From NCBI GenBank assembly GCA_934102355.1, contig CAKOSO010000001.1:248001-312000 (forward strand): a stretch of 64,000 nucleotides of DNA, read 5' to 3'. Positions 51,392 to 59,702 of this stretch are shown here, one piece after another. The stretch comes from an uncultured Bacilli bacterium. GTDB lineage: Bacteria > Bacillota_I > Bacilli_A > RF39 > UBA660. Position numbers and translations under genes: made by a program. Below the pieces are notes generated by a model. The model saw only the letters and a list, made by a program, of their open reading frames with translations. It did not search any database and had not been told where the DNA came from. The first letter of the stretch is position 1; every line of letters begins with the position of its first letter.

Positions 51392-52391
51392 TAGAAGAAA
51401 CATTTATTGCATAATTATATGAATCTTTACACATATCTTCAATAGTTTTAGTAGTTTTAAAACCTAACTTCTCAAAAGCTTTAGAACTATCCGCATAACA
51501 AGCAGCAATATCTCCATCTCTTCTACTTGCTATTTCATAAGGAACATCAACATTATTTACTTTTTTAAAAGTATTAACAAGTTGTAAAACACTATATCCA
51601 TTACCAGTTCCAAGATTAAAAATATCAAGTCCTGGTTTAGAATTTAAATATGTTAAAGACTTAACATGTCCCATAGCCAAATCAACAACATGAATATAAT
51701 CTCTTACACCAGTACCATCACAAGTATCATAATCATCACCAAAAACATTTAAATGATCATACTCTTTAGTAGCAACTTTAACTATATAAGGCATTAAGTT
51801 ATTTGGAATGTCATTAGGGTTTTCACCAATAAGACCAGATTCATGAGCCCCAATTGGATTAAAATATCTAAGAATAACAATATTCCATGAAGAATCAGAT
51901 TTATATAAATCTTTTAAAATCATCTCTATCATAAGTTTAGTAGACCCATATGGATTCGTTGTAGATAATGGAAAATCTTCTTTTATTGGTAAACTCTCAG
52001 GTTTTCCATATACTGTAGCACTTGATGAAAATACAAGATTTTTACAATTATGTTTACCCATAACATTTAAAAGAACCAAAGTAGAATCCAAATTATTAGA
52101 ATAATAAAGAAGTGGCTTAGAAACTGACTCACCAACAGCTTTTAATCCTGCAAAATGAATCACATAATCAATCTTATTTTCAGAAAAAACCATATCAAGT
52201 AACTTTTCATCTTGTACATCACCAAGATAAAATTTAGGTTTAACACCAGTAATTTTTTCAATACTATCTAAAACATCCTTTTTAGAGTTACATAAGTTAT
52301 CAACAATGATAACATCATAACCATTTTGAATAAGTAGTACAGCAGTATGACTACCAATGAATCCCATACCACCAGTTAATAAAACTTTCAT
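51378..52391 (-). CDS. galE: UDP-glucose 4-epimerase
   Basis: The 337-residue extended SDR enzyme has the NAD motif TGGMGFIGSH, FAGLKAVGESV, the Ser/Thr SSSATVYG and YGSTK (catalytic Tyr, Lys), and NPIGAHESGLIGE. It interconverts UDP-glucose and UDP-galactose (and sometimes their N-acetyl forms) for glycan synthesis or galactose use. It has GAGGTG upstream of ATG 52391 and its own promoter, divergent from gmk. No Leloir-pathway genes are nearby, so a biosynthetic role is likely. Confidence 0.95.
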   Translation of the reverse strand: MKVLLTGGMGFIGSHTAVLLIQNGYDVIIVDNLCNSKKDVLDSIEKITGVKPKFYLGDVQDEKLLDMVFSENKIDYVIHFAGLKAVGESVSKPLLYYSNNLDSTLVLLNVMGKHNCKNLVFSSSATVYGKPESLPIKEDFPLSTTNPYGSTKLMIEMILKDLYKSDSSWNIVILRYFNPIGAHESGLIGENPNDIPNNLMPYIVKVATKEYDHLNVFGDDYDTCDGTGVRDYIHVVDLAMGHVKSLTYLNSKPGLDIFNLGTGNGYSVLQLVNTFKKVNNVDVPYEIASRRDGDIAACYADSSKAFEKLGFKTTKTIEDMCKDSYNYAINVSSKKSE

Positions 52392-52408
52392 AAATTCACC
52401 TCAATTAT

Positions 52409-52437
52409 ATTATATAGTAAAATTAATTGTTTTTAAA
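52409..52437 (-). promoter_or_regulatory. SigA promoter of galE
   Basis: TTTAAA (52432-52437), a 17-base spacer and TATAAT (52409-52414) on the minus strand. Its -35 overlaps that of the divergent gmk promoter, so the two compete for polymerase. Confidence 0.6.
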
Positions 52438-52455
52438 CTAAAAACATCTTATAAT
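52427..52455 (+). promoter_or_regulatory. SigA promoter of gmk
   Basis: TTGTTT (52427-52432), exactly 17 bases, and TATAAT (52450-52455), with AAAAGGAG and the ATG 18 bases downstream. Confidence 0.75.
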
Positions 52456-52473
52456 TATTAAAAGGAGACACAT

Positions 52474-53040
52474 ATGAAAAAAGCTAAATTAATTGTTATA
52501 TCAGGTCCAAGTGGTGTTGGAAAAGGTACAATCATAAAAAATTTATTAAAAAGTGAAAAACATAAACTTGCTATATCAATGACAACAAGACCGATTCGTG
52601 ATGGAGAAAAAAATGGTATAGATTATTACTTTGTTTCAAAAAACGAATTCAAAAAGAATATAAAAAATAACAGTTTTGTAGAGTATGCCGAAGTATATAA
52701 AGACGTTTATTATGGAACATTAAAAAGTGAAGTAGAAAAAATACTTAAAAATAATACAAATGTAATTCTAGAAATAGATATTGAAGGAGCACTAAATATT
52801 AAAAAAATATATAAAGACGCGGTGCTAATATTCATAGAACCACCAAGTATAGAAGAACTTGAAAAAAGACTACGAGAAAGAAAAACTGAACAAGAGGAAA
52901 AAATAATAGAAAGAATTAACAAAGCACATGATGAATTAAAAATGAAAGATAAATATGATTACATAGTAATAAATGATAACATTAAAAATACAACAAAAAA
53001 AATAAAAAAAATCATAAAAAATGAAACAAAAAGAGGATAA
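52474..53040 (+). CDS. gmk: Guanylate kinase
   Basis: The 188-residue protein has the P-loop GPSGVGKGTI, the GMP-binding TTRPIRDGEKNGIDYYFV, and the conserved EYAEVYKDVYYGT segment. It phosphorylates GMP to GDP in purine metabolism. ATG 52474 has AAAAGGAG. The downstream HExxH gene starts 8 bases later, so the two may share a transcript. gmk is usually next to remA, rpoZ or the DNA primosome gene priA; those are absent. Confidence 0.95.
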   Translation: MKKAKLIVISGPSGVGKGTIIKNLLKSEKHKLAISMTTRPIRDGEKNGIDYYFVSKNEFKKNIKNNSFVEYAEVYKDVYYGTLKSEVEKILKNNTNVILEIDIEGALNIKKIYKDAVLIFIEPPSIEELEKRLRERKTEQEEKIIERINKAHDELKMKDKYDYIVINDNIKNTTKKIKKIIKNETKRG

Positions 53041-53047
53041 AATATCT

Positions 53048-54136
53048 ATGAAGTCAAACAGCAATCTTTCATTTGAAGAAGTAAAAGAATTAATAAAAAC
53101 AGTAGTAGAAGAAGAAAGCAAAAGATATGGTTTTAATATCAACTGCAAAGCAATAACCCCTATTTATATTTATAAAGAAAACTTAAGTCAAAAAACAAAA
53201 TTAATAACTTATTATAAAGCTGCTATATCAGTCCTTCCATATTATGGAATACAAACCAAAAACAAATCTAATATTTCAATTGCACTAGTGTTCTTAAATA
53301 GATATAAAAGTCATATATTCAATACCAACAATATATTTGAATACCTATATACTGCTTATCATGAAATAAGGCATATTCTACAAGAAGAAACAAAAATAAA
53401 ACCTGATATTAATAGATTATCAATAATTATGCAAGAGTTAACAGATTACACAACTGTTGATTATTATATAAATCACGATTCATTCTCTTTTGAAATAGAT
53501 GCTATAGAATATGGAATAATTATGGCAGAAAAATTATTAAAAAACAATGGTTTATATGAAGAAAATATAGGAGTCATAGAAAAGAAAAAAACAACACTTG
53601 AAATAGAAAAAATAAAATTTGACTTTGACAACATATTTGAAAAACTCGATAAGAATATCAAACAATATAAAGCAAAAAATGAAATTTATACAAATGCTGA
53701 AGGAATGAATTTAATAGATGCACTATATAATGATGATTTTTCATTAAGAACGATTGATGAAATAATTAACAACACATACTTCAACTTTTTAGATGAACAA
53801 ACAAGATATAAAATTCTTTCATCAAATGTAATACTTAATTCATTAAATGGGCAATTAATAAGTGATGCAGCAAAAATAGAACTAGAAAATGCATATTTAT
53901 ATTACATTAAAGAACAAAATCAAAAATTAGCAAAAATTAATAATTTAAAGCAAAACATTAATTCAAAAAAATTAAATGAAAAAACGCAAGAAAAAATAGC
54001 AAGAAATATTTACAAAAAAACAACAAATGTATTATCTCTAATTGATTTAAATGATGAAAAAGACTATATCACTAAATGTTTAGAAGCAAAAAAAGAATTA
54101 TTTTATGAAAGTGTAAAAAGCAATAAAACAAGATAA
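53048..54136 (+). CDS. Uncharacterised protein with HExxH zinc-site-like motif
   Basis: I do not recognise the family of this 362-residue protein. It has the motif YHEIRHILQEE (H105, E106, H109) with possible third-ligand acids in the FEIDAIEYG segment (E149, D151, E154), a layout of gluzincin-type metallopeptidases. There is no signal peptide or membrane helix, so it would act in the cytoplasm. The C-terminal half (about 180-350) is helical and lysine-rich. ATG 53048 has AGAGGA 10 bases upstream; an earlier in-frame ATG inside gmk has none. It is co-directional with gmk. The protein at 14865-15791 may be a distant relative without the motif. Confidence 0.6.
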   Translation: MKSNSNLSFEEVKELIKTVVEEESKRYGFNINCKAITPIYIYKENLSQKTKLITYYKAAISVLPYYGIQTKNKSNISIALVFLNRYKSHIFNTNNIFEYLYTAYHEIRHILQEETKIKPDINRLSIIMQELTDYTTVDYYINHDSFSFEIDAIEYGIIMAEKLLKNNGLYEENIGVIEKKKTTLEIEKIKFDFDNIFEKLDKNIKQYKAKNEIYTNAEGMNLIDALYNDDFSLRTIDEIINNTYFNFLDEQTRYKILSSNVILNSLNGQLISDAAKIELENAYLYYIKEQNQKLAKINNLKQNINSKKLNEKTQEKIARNIYKKTTNVLSLIDLNDEKDYITKCLEAKKELFYESVKSNKTR

Positions 54137-54165
54137 AAAAGCAAACACGATTTGTGTTTGCTTTT
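54137..54165. terminator. Bidirectional terminator between the HExxH gene and the TasA-like gene
   Basis: AAAAGCAAACAC (54137-54148) pairs with GTGTTTGCTTTT (54154-54165) around GATTT, a perfect 12-bp stem, with T residues on both strands. Confidence 0.85.
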
Positions 54166-54176
54166 AACTTTCTATA

Positions 54177-54818
54177 TTATGCTTGTGTATAAACAATTGA
54201 GAATCCAAGATTTGAGATTGTTACTTCACCTTTTGGAAGTTCTGCATCTGTTACATCATCTTTATAAGTTAATTTAAGAATTGAAGCTGCATGACCACCT
54301 TTTGGAAGTGAATCGCCCACTGCAAATGGCCTATTAACACCACCATTTTCACGTACAAGAGTATACTCTAAATGATCGCATACATTCTTAGCGTCAGCTT
54401 CAGCATTATCACCAGTTCCTGTACATATTGGAGTTGGAAGTTCAAATGTTGAAATCTTAGCATCGAATGAACCTCTATTTAGAACAAAAAAATACATTTC
54501 TGCATAATCACCAGGAGTCTTAAATGTTACTTCCCAATCACTTACTGTTGTATCAGTTAATGTTGCTTTTTTTACAACTGTTGTAGTTGAAGCAATTCCA
54601 CTTTGTCTTCGTTGTGTATTACCTATAGAAACATCAACTTCACCTGGAGTAATAGCTGTAATATCTGTACTAAATCCAATATTCCAAGATGAAGCTTCAA
54701 CCTTTGCAGTACCATTGATATTTAATGTTGTTGTAAATGCTGCAAATCCTACTCCTACAACTACTATCATTGCTATTAATGCAACTAGTACTCCTATTTT
54801 AAATCCTTTGTCGTTCAT
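54177..54818 (-). CDS. SipW-class exported protein (TasA/camelysin-like)
   Basis: The 213-residue protein begins with NDKGFKIGVLVALIAMIVVV, a membrane segment, followed by GFAAFTTTLNINGTAKVEAS, typical of signals processed by SipW in TasA-type matrix fibre proteins. The rest is beta-rich with Thr and Gly, and has two Cys (PICTGTG and KNVCDHL) that could form a disulfide. The ATG has AAGGAAAG upstream at a rather long distance. It is a single gene with a strong terminator. No SipW peptidase gene is in the window. It could form surface fibres or be a spore matrix component. Confidence 0.7.
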   Translation of the reverse strand: MNDKGFKIGVLVALIAMIVVVGVGFAAFTTTLNINGTAKVEASSWNIGFSTDITAITPGEVDVSIGNTQRRQSGIASTTTVVKKATLTDTTVSDWEVTFKTPGDYAEMYFFVLNRGSFDAKISTFELPTPICTGTGDNAEADAKNVCDHLEYTLVRENGGVNRPFAVGDSLPKGGHAASILKLTYKDDVTDAELPKGEVTISNLGFSIVYTQA

Positions 54819-54918
54819 TTTTTATTTCTTTCCTTTCTATATATTTGTATCGGCACTTATTTTACTACCGTACTATATTAAGTATATCACACTTTATATT
54901 TTTGCAAATAGATTTTCA

Positions 54919-54968
54919 AAAAAAAATAAAAAAATATTAGAAGTATAAAATTACTTTCTAATATTTTT
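54919..54968 (-). terminator. Terminator overlapping the end of the N-acetyltransferase gene
   Basis: A 13-bp perfect stem (54930-54942 with 54956-54968) extends into the gene's final codons, followed by long T runs on the minus strand. Confidence 0.8.
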
Positions 54969-55421
54969 CTTATAGTAAGGATTTTCTAACTTATAAATTT
55001 CTTTACCAATCTTTTCATATCCACAAGAAAAAGCAACCTTCATGCTTGGAATATTATCATCTGCTATCTTAAGTTTTATAGATCTTATGTCAGTATTATC
55101 AAATAAATATTCACTAGTTTCACTTAATATTTTTTTTCCGTAATCATGTCCTCTTCTGCTTTCATCAACTGCAGCTCTTAAATAAACTGAATAATCTTCC
55201 AAATTAACCTCGCCTATTTCTATATATCCAACCAAGCCATTATTATCACTAACGAGAAAAGCCCTGCCAAATTTTTCTTTTGAAACTAAAGGAGAAAGCA
55301 ATCCTTGAAATCTTTTTTTTATTGAAGGATCACCATTTAACTTTTTAAAAAAGGAAATATGGAAACTATTTTTCTTATCAAACTTAACTAACTTTAATGT
55401 TTGTAATTCTATATCTTCCAT
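54951..55421 (-). CDS. GNAT-family N-acetyltransferase
   Basis: The 156-residue protein has the GNAT acetyl-CoA motif DESRRGHDYGKKILSE (R/Q-x-x-G-x-G/A) near residues 88-103 and the motif B segment MKVAFSCGYEKIG. Substrate is unknown; the pattern fits ribosomal-protein or small-molecule acetyltransferases. It lies 2 bases downstream of the ZnuA-like gene with a stop-start overlap arrangement, so it may be co-transcribed with yidD and the ZnuA-like gene. Confidence 0.8.
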   Translation of the reverse strand: MEDIELQTLKLVKFDKKNSFHISFFKKLNGDPSIKKRFQGLLSPLVSKEKFGRAFLVSDNNGLVGYIEIGEVNLEDYSVYLRAAVDESRRGHDYGKKILSETSEYLFDNTDIRSIKLKIADDNIPSMKVAFSCGYEKIGKEIYKLENPYYKKNIRK

Positions 55422-55423
55422 AA

Positions 55424-56287
55424 CTAATAAGTTTCCTTAGAAATAAGTGAAATATTTTCATGCATCAATGATAAGAAATCTTCATTTTTATTCAAATCAT
55501 CTTCTTTAATAGTTTCTAAACTTCTAAATGTTATAACTTCAGCTTTTGCATCTTTAATTCTATCAAGTAAATCACTACCACTATAATATTCAGGAACAAA
55601 TACATAACTTAGGCTTCCATTATTATACAAATCAAGAGCTTTATCAACATTTTCAACATCTTCTTTGCCATCTTTAGTTAAATTTATAACTTCAAATCCA
55701 TATTTACTCAAAAAATTCATAGTTTCATCAATACAAACAATTCTTTTATCAACAGAATTATCTGCAACAACCTTTAATGAAGATTCAAGCGCTGCAACAT
55801 CAACCTTTAAAGCTTCATATCTTTCATCAATATCTTCTTTTACAAACTTATTGCTAATATATGATTTCAATTCATTTTTTACATTTTGAGCTAACATCAA
55901 AAAGTTAGATGGATTTAACCAAACATCAGAGTATGTATTATAAGAATCAATTCCATAAGATGCATCTATAATTTTAAGATTCTTATTTAAATTAAGCATT
56001 GTTTTTGCATAATCCCTCGTTGTAGATTTAGCACCATTATAAATAAGTAAATCATTTTTACTATAATCCTTTAATTGCTTATCAGTTAATTTATAATCAT
56101 CTTGATTAACCCCAGCTGGATACATATTAAACACCTTAGAATTATCTCCATAAAGTTTATTAGTAATATACTCAATTGGATAATTAGTAGTAACTATGTT
56201 AATATTTTCCATATCATACCTTTTAAAACAGCCAGTTAAAATAAATAAAGATAAAAAACATATAGCAATAAATAAATACTTTTTCAT
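55424..56287 (-). CDS. ZnuA/TroA-like lipoprotein without the usual metal-binding histidines
   Basis: The 287-residue protein has a lipobox FILTGC (Cys 20) and a metal-substrate-binding-protein fold (IVTTNYPIEYITNKLYG, SDVWLNPSNF, MNFLSKYGFEVINL, with a C-terminal VFVPEYYSG). The three usual His ligands are missing in my alignment: PHEY-like GVNQDDYKL (H to D), DPHVWLDP-like YSDVWLNPS (H to D), and SHDAF-like CIDETM (H to I). It may bind a different ligand or be a structural lipoprotein. No permease or ATPase gene is adjacent. It overlaps yidD by four bases and precedes the acetyltransferase by two. Confidence 0.7.
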   Translation of the reverse strand: MKKYLFIAICFLSLFILTGCFKRYDMENINIVTTNYPIEYITNKLYGDNSKVFNMYPAGVNQDDYKLTDKQLKDYSKNDLLIYNGAKSTTRDYAKTMLNLNKNLKIIDASYGIDSYNTYSDVWLNPSNFLMLAQNVKNELKSYISNKFVKEDIDERYEALKVDVAALESSLKVVADNSVDKRIVCIDETMNFLSKYGFEVINLTKDGKEDVENVDKALDLYNNGSLSYVFVPEYYSGSDLLDRIKDAKAEVITFRSLETIKEDDLNKNEDFLSLMHENISLISKETY

Positions 56288-56508
56288 TTTTTTACATTCC
56301 TTTCAGGTACCGGATCATACCCCATCGTTCCCCAAGGAGAACATCTAAATATTCTTTTTACTGATAAATAAAATCCTTTGAAAAATCCATGAGTTTCTAA
56401 TGCTTCAATTGCATAATTTGAACAAGTTGGATAATGCCTACACATACTATGCCATGGACCAGGAATTTTTTGATAAATCTTTATCAAGAAAATCAGGATA
56501 TATTTCAT
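56284..56508 (-). CDS. yidD: Membrane protein insertion efficiency factor YidD
   Basis: The 74-residue protein has the YidD signatures YQKIPGPWHSMCRHYPTCSN followed by YAIEALETHG and FRCSPWGTMGYDPVP. YidD associates with the inner membrane near YidC and helps membrane-protein insertion. In many genomes it lies in the rpmH-rnpA-yidC region; here it is linked instead to a lipoprotein gene. The start has GGTGATAT. It overlaps the ZnuA-like gene by ATGA. Confidence 0.93.
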   Translation of the reverse strand: MKYILIFLIKIYQKIPGPWHSMCRHYPTCSNYAIEALETHGFFKGFYLSVKRIFRCSPWGTMGYDPVPERNVKK

Positions 56509-56605
56509 TATATCACCACTATCATTTTACTATTAAAAAGCCAATTTATCAACGAAATAGTATTATTTTTTAAAAAACTATGTTATATTAAAGATGGTGA
56601 TAACT

Positions 56606-57274
56606 ATGAAAAAACTTTTAGAAACTCTAAATATCAAACCCAAAAACATAAGTTTATATGAGCAAGCATTTACTCATAACTCTTATATGCACGAACATAA
56701 TTTAAACAAGTCATATGAAACATTAGAGTTTCTAGGAGATGCCATTGTTGATTTAGTTGTTTCAGACTATTTATACAAAACAGATAAATATCATGAAGGT
56801 GAAATGACAAAGTTAAGAGCAAGCTATGTATGTGAAAATGCCTTATACGAATACGCAAATAACTTAAATTTTGGAGAATATATAAAACTAGGTATAGGTG
56901 AAAAGAAAAATGGCGGAAACAAAAAGAAAGCAATTCTAGCCGATGTATTTGAATCATTCATCGCTGCAATATATCTTGACTTAGGATTTGAAAAAGCAAA
57001 AGAAGTAAGCTCAAAAATAATTGTTCCATACATTGAAGATAAGCACATTCTATTATTCAACGACTACAAATCAGCTCTTCAAGAAGCAGTACAAACAGAT
57101 AAACAATCATTAATTTATGAACTAATAAATGAAGAAGGTCCATCTCATAAAAAGAAATTTAAAATAGCAGTAAAAGTTGATGACATAGTATACGGAATTG
57201 GAAATGGAACATCAAAAAAAGAAGCAGAACAAAATGCAGCAAAAAAAGCTCTAGAAATGTTAGCAAAAAAATAA
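56606..57274 (+). CDS. rnc: Ribonuclease III
   Basis: The 222-residue protein has the catalytic helix ETLEFLGDAIVDLVVSDYLY with conserved acids, DVFESFIAAIYLD and, from residue about 150, a double-stranded RNA-binding domain ending in NGTSKKEAEQNAAKKALEML. RNase III matures rRNA and cuts structured mRNA. ATG 56606 has GGTGATAACT; a nearer upstream ATG overlaps that site. It is a single gene, unlike the usual rnc-smc-ftsY cluster. Confidence 0.95.
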   Translation: MKKLLETLNIKPKNISLYEQAFTHNSYMHEHNLNKSYETLEFLGDAIVDLVVSDYLYKTDKYHEGEMTKLRASYVCENALYEYANNLNFGEYIKLGIGEKKNGGNKKKAILADVFESFIAAIYLDLGFEKAKEVSSKIIVPYIEDKHILLFNDYKSALQEAVQTDKQSLIYELINEEGPSHKKKFKIAVKVDDIVYGIGNGTSKKEAEQNAAKKALEMLAKK

Positions 57275-57295
57275 TAGCCCTGAGGCTATTTTTTA
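57273..57295 (+). terminator. Terminator of rnc
   Basis: AATAGCC pairs with GGCTATT around CTGA, followed by six T on the plus strand. Confidence 0.85.
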
Positions 57296-57308
57296 ATTAA
57301 TAAAAAAA

Positions 57309-57491
57309 CTATTTTTGTTTTTCTTCGATTACTTTATTTCCTTTATAAGACCCACATGCTTTACAAACACGATGTGGCTTAACAACAGCACCACAGCTTG
57401 GACATTTAGTAGTTTGTTTTGCTGTCAATGCCATATGTGCTCTACGAGTTCTTTGACTAGTCTTAGAAACTTTTCTTGCTGGAACTGCCAT
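57309..57491 (-). CDS. rpmF: 50S ribosomal protein L32
   Basis: The 60-residue protein begins MAVPARKVSKTSQRTRRAHM and has the zinc-binding pair CPSC...CKAC with the terminal NKVIEEKQK. It is the zinc-containing form of L32. The start has AAGGAGTGAT, and a consensus promoter lies upstream. The usual partner yceD (DUF177) is not adjacent. Confidence 0.97.
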   Translation of the reverse strand: MAVPARKVSKTSQRTRRAHMALTAKQTTKCPSCGAVVKPHRVCKACGSYKGNKVIEEKQK

Positions 57492-57540
57492 ATTATCACT
57501 CCTTCACCTGATATTTAGCTAATACGCCATTGCTTTTTAA

Positions 57541-57569
57541 ATTATATAATAAAATTTAATAAAAAACAA
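57541..57569 (-). promoter_or_regulatory. SigA promoter of rpmF
   Basis: TTGTTT (57564-57569), exactly 17 bases, and TATAAT (57541-57546) on the minus strand. The leader is about 43 bases and contains TCAGGTG and AAGGAGTG motifs. Confidence 0.78.
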
Positions 57570-57584
57570 TCTTTTTTTTAAACT

Positions 57585-58313
57585 TCAGCCAATTTGTTTC
57601 AAAAAATCTTTAGATTTCATATAAAGCCCAGTATATCTGTCATAATATTTTTCTAAAAACATATTAATTTCTTTCTTATTTTTATCAAGTATATTTAATT
57701 CTTTAATCTTATTTATATCAACATAATAAAACATTCTAAGTAATTTTATTGTTTTAGGATCAACAATATACTCATTAGTATAACAAGATGAACATACATA
57801 TCCGCCATGATCACCAGATATAGTAACTATACTTTCACTACTACCACATATACTACAACAATCAAGTCTTGGCATAACCCCTAAATAATAAAGATACTTT
57901 AACTCAACTATATTAGTAATAATTGCTTCATCAAAACCATTTTCTATTTTTAATAAAGTTGCCTCTAAAATATCGAATATATCATCACTAGAAGCTTCCT
58001 TCAAAACTTGATTAGTTAAATCCAATAAATAAGATGCATATCCTATTTTATTTAAATCACTTTTAATTTCTTTAAACCAATCTATAACATCAACACTAAT
58101 CAAAGTAGATAAACCATCTTCCTTATAATAAATATTAAAATACCCATAAGTAAATTTCATACTTACACTTCTAAGCTTACTCTTTAAATTTCTACACCCT
58201 TTAGAAATTACTCCTATTTTACCATGTTCTTTTGTTAAAACATTTAAAACCTTACTAGATTCACTATAATTAGTTTCACTTAAAATTATACCTTTAACCT
58301 TCTCTATCACCAT
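57585..58313 (-). CDS. recO: DNA repair protein RecO
   Basis: The 242-residue protein has the OB-fold start KVKGIILSETNYSESSKVLN followed by LTKEHGKI, the central helical domain, and a zinc motif (CCSICGS ... CSSC). RecO loads RecA with RecR and anneals single strands. ATG 58313 lies inside the yqzL gene by 20 bases. The order era-yqzL-recO is the same as in Bacillus subtilis. Confidence 0.93.
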   Translation of the reverse strand: MVIEKVKGIILSETNYSESSKVLNVLTKEHGKIGVISKGCRNLKSKLRSVSMKFTYGYFNIYYKEDGLSTLISVDVIDWFKEIKSDLNKIGYASYLLDLTNQVLKEASSDDIFDILEATLLKIENGFDEAIITNIVELKYLYYLGVMPRLDCCSICGSSESIVTISGDHGGYVCSSCYTNEYIVDPKTIKLLRMFYYVDINKIKELNILDKNKKEINMFLEKYYDRYTGLYMKSKDFLKQIG

Positions 58314-58395
58314 TAGGTTTTTCTATTCCTTTCAATAAAATATAATATCTTAAATCACCAGTCATCTTAAATAATTCCCATAAATGTTTGTCCAT
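58294..58395 (-). CDS. yqzL: YqzL-like small protein between era and recO
   Basis: A 33-codon ORF reads MDKHLWELFKMTGDLRYYIL, then LKGIEKPNGDREG. Position (era-yqzL-recO) and the W-x-x-F-x-x-TG pattern match YqzL, a small protein of unknown function in Bacilli (about 47 residues in B. subtilis). It has GGTGATAGT upstream and overlaps the recO start by 20 bases. Its shortness makes the sequence evidence modest; synteny carries the call. Confidence 0.75.
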   Translation of the reverse strand: MDKHLWELFKMTGDLRYYILLKGIEKPNGDREG

Positions 58396-58424
58396 ACTAT
58401 CACCATTAATATAATGGTCATTTA

Positions 58425-59309
58425 TTAATTATCTAATTCATCAAGTCCTAATTCTTTTAATTTCTCTAAACTATTTCTCCAATTATCAACAGTTTTAACA
58501 TATAATTCTAAGTAAACTTTAACACCAAGCATTTCTTCAATATCAACTCTTGCTAATGAACCAATCTTTTTAAGCATTGCTCCGTTTTTTCCAATAATTA
58601 TTTTTTTTAAATTATCTCTATCAACAATAATTAAAGCATTTATGCAACACTTTTTCTTCTTAAATTCCATATTTTCGACCATACAAGTAACTGCATGAGG
58701 AACTTCTTCTTTTGTCAAAGCAAGAACTTTCTCACGAATAAGTTCTGCTACCATAAATTTTTCAGAAACATTTGTTAATTCACCATCATCAAAATATTTA
58801 ACATCATCTTTAAGGTGAGTTTTAATAACGTTTAGTAATTCTTTAGTATTTATACTCTTTAATGAAGAAATGGGAACTATATCTAAAAAATTATACAAAT
58901 CTTTTAACTTTTCTATCTCTTTAATAAGTATTTCCTTATTTATTCTATCAACCTTATTTAAAACTAAAATTACATCTTTTTTCTCATCCTTTAGTTTTTC
59001 TAAAATCTTTTGATCATTAGCTCCAAAACCAGAAGCAATATCAACCACAAATAAAACTAAATCATTTTCAAAAGAACTATAAGCCTTTTTATTTAAAATA
59101 TTTAAAAGCTCACTAGAAGCCTTACTAATTCCTGGAGTATCCACAAAAACAATCTGAACATCATCTTCATTATATATCCCATAAATAATATTTCTTGTAG
59201 TACCAACCTTATCACTTGTAATAGCAACCTTCCTATTAATTAAATTATTAATAAGTGTACTCTTACCTACATTTGGTCTTCCTACTATACTTACAAATCC
59301 ACTTCTCAT
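58425..59309 (-). CDS. era: GTPase Era
   Basis: The 294-residue protein has the GTPase motifs GRPNVGKST (G1), the switch segment SDKVGTTRN, DTPG (G3) and NKVD (G4), and a C-terminal KH domain with IIGKNGAMLKKIG. Era binds the 3' end of 16S rRNA and helps 30S assembly. It starts one base after cdd and is followed by yqzL. Domains are complete. Confidence 0.97.
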   Translation of the reverse strand: MRSGFVSIVGRPNVGKSTLINNLINRKVAITSDKVGTTRNIIYGIYNEDDVQIVFVDTPGISKASSELLNILNKKAYSSFENDLVLFVVDIASGFGANDQKILEKLKDEKKDVILVLNKVDRINKEILIKEIEKLKDLYNFLDIVPISSLKSINTKELLNVIKTHLKDDVKYFDDGELTNVSEKFMVAELIREKVLALTKEEVPHAVTCMVENMEFKKKKCCINALIIVDRDNLKKIIIGKNGAMLKKIGSLARVDIEEMLGVKVYLELYVKTVDNWRNSLEKLKELGLDELDN

Positions 59310-59310
59310 T

Positions 59311-59697
59311 TTATTTTAAATCCTCCTCAGTAAAAGGATAAGGACATAAATCACTAACTAAAAACCTTTTTTCTTCGCCATTAGTATTCATACATAAAAC
59401 TTCACAATCATTATCAAAAAATTCCATAATAACTTGCCTGCAAAGAAAACACGGAGTACCTACACTATCACCATTAACCATTATATTTATACTCTTAAAA
59501 TCTCCCTTTTTATATCCATGTGAAATAGCAGATAATATTGCAGATCTTTCAGCACACATAGAAGCACCGTATGATGCATTTTCAACATTAACCCCAAAAA
59601 AACTAGAACCATCTTTCATAACAACTATACAAGATACCTTATAATTAGAATAAGGAGCATAAGAATTTTTTTGTAAATCTAATAACTTTTCATACAT
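59311..59697 (-). CDS. cdd: Cytidine deaminase
   Basis: The 128-residue protein has the zinc motifs GASMCAERSAILSA (with the catalytic Glu) and PCFLCRQVIMEFF, and the NVENASYG segment. It converts cytidine and deoxycytidine to uridine forms in pyrimidine salvage. ATG 59697 has GGTGATATTT; an upstream GTG overlaps that site. It is part of the dgkA-cdd-era unit, as in Bacillus. Confidence 0.95.
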   Translation of the reverse strand: MYEKLLDLQKNSYAPYSNYKVSCIVVMKDGSSFFGVNVENASYGASMCAERSAILSAISHGYKKGDFKSINIMVNGDSVGTPCFLCRQVIMEFFDNDCEVLCMNTNGEEKRFLVSDLCPYPFTEEDLK

Positions 59698-59702
59698 AAA
59701 TA

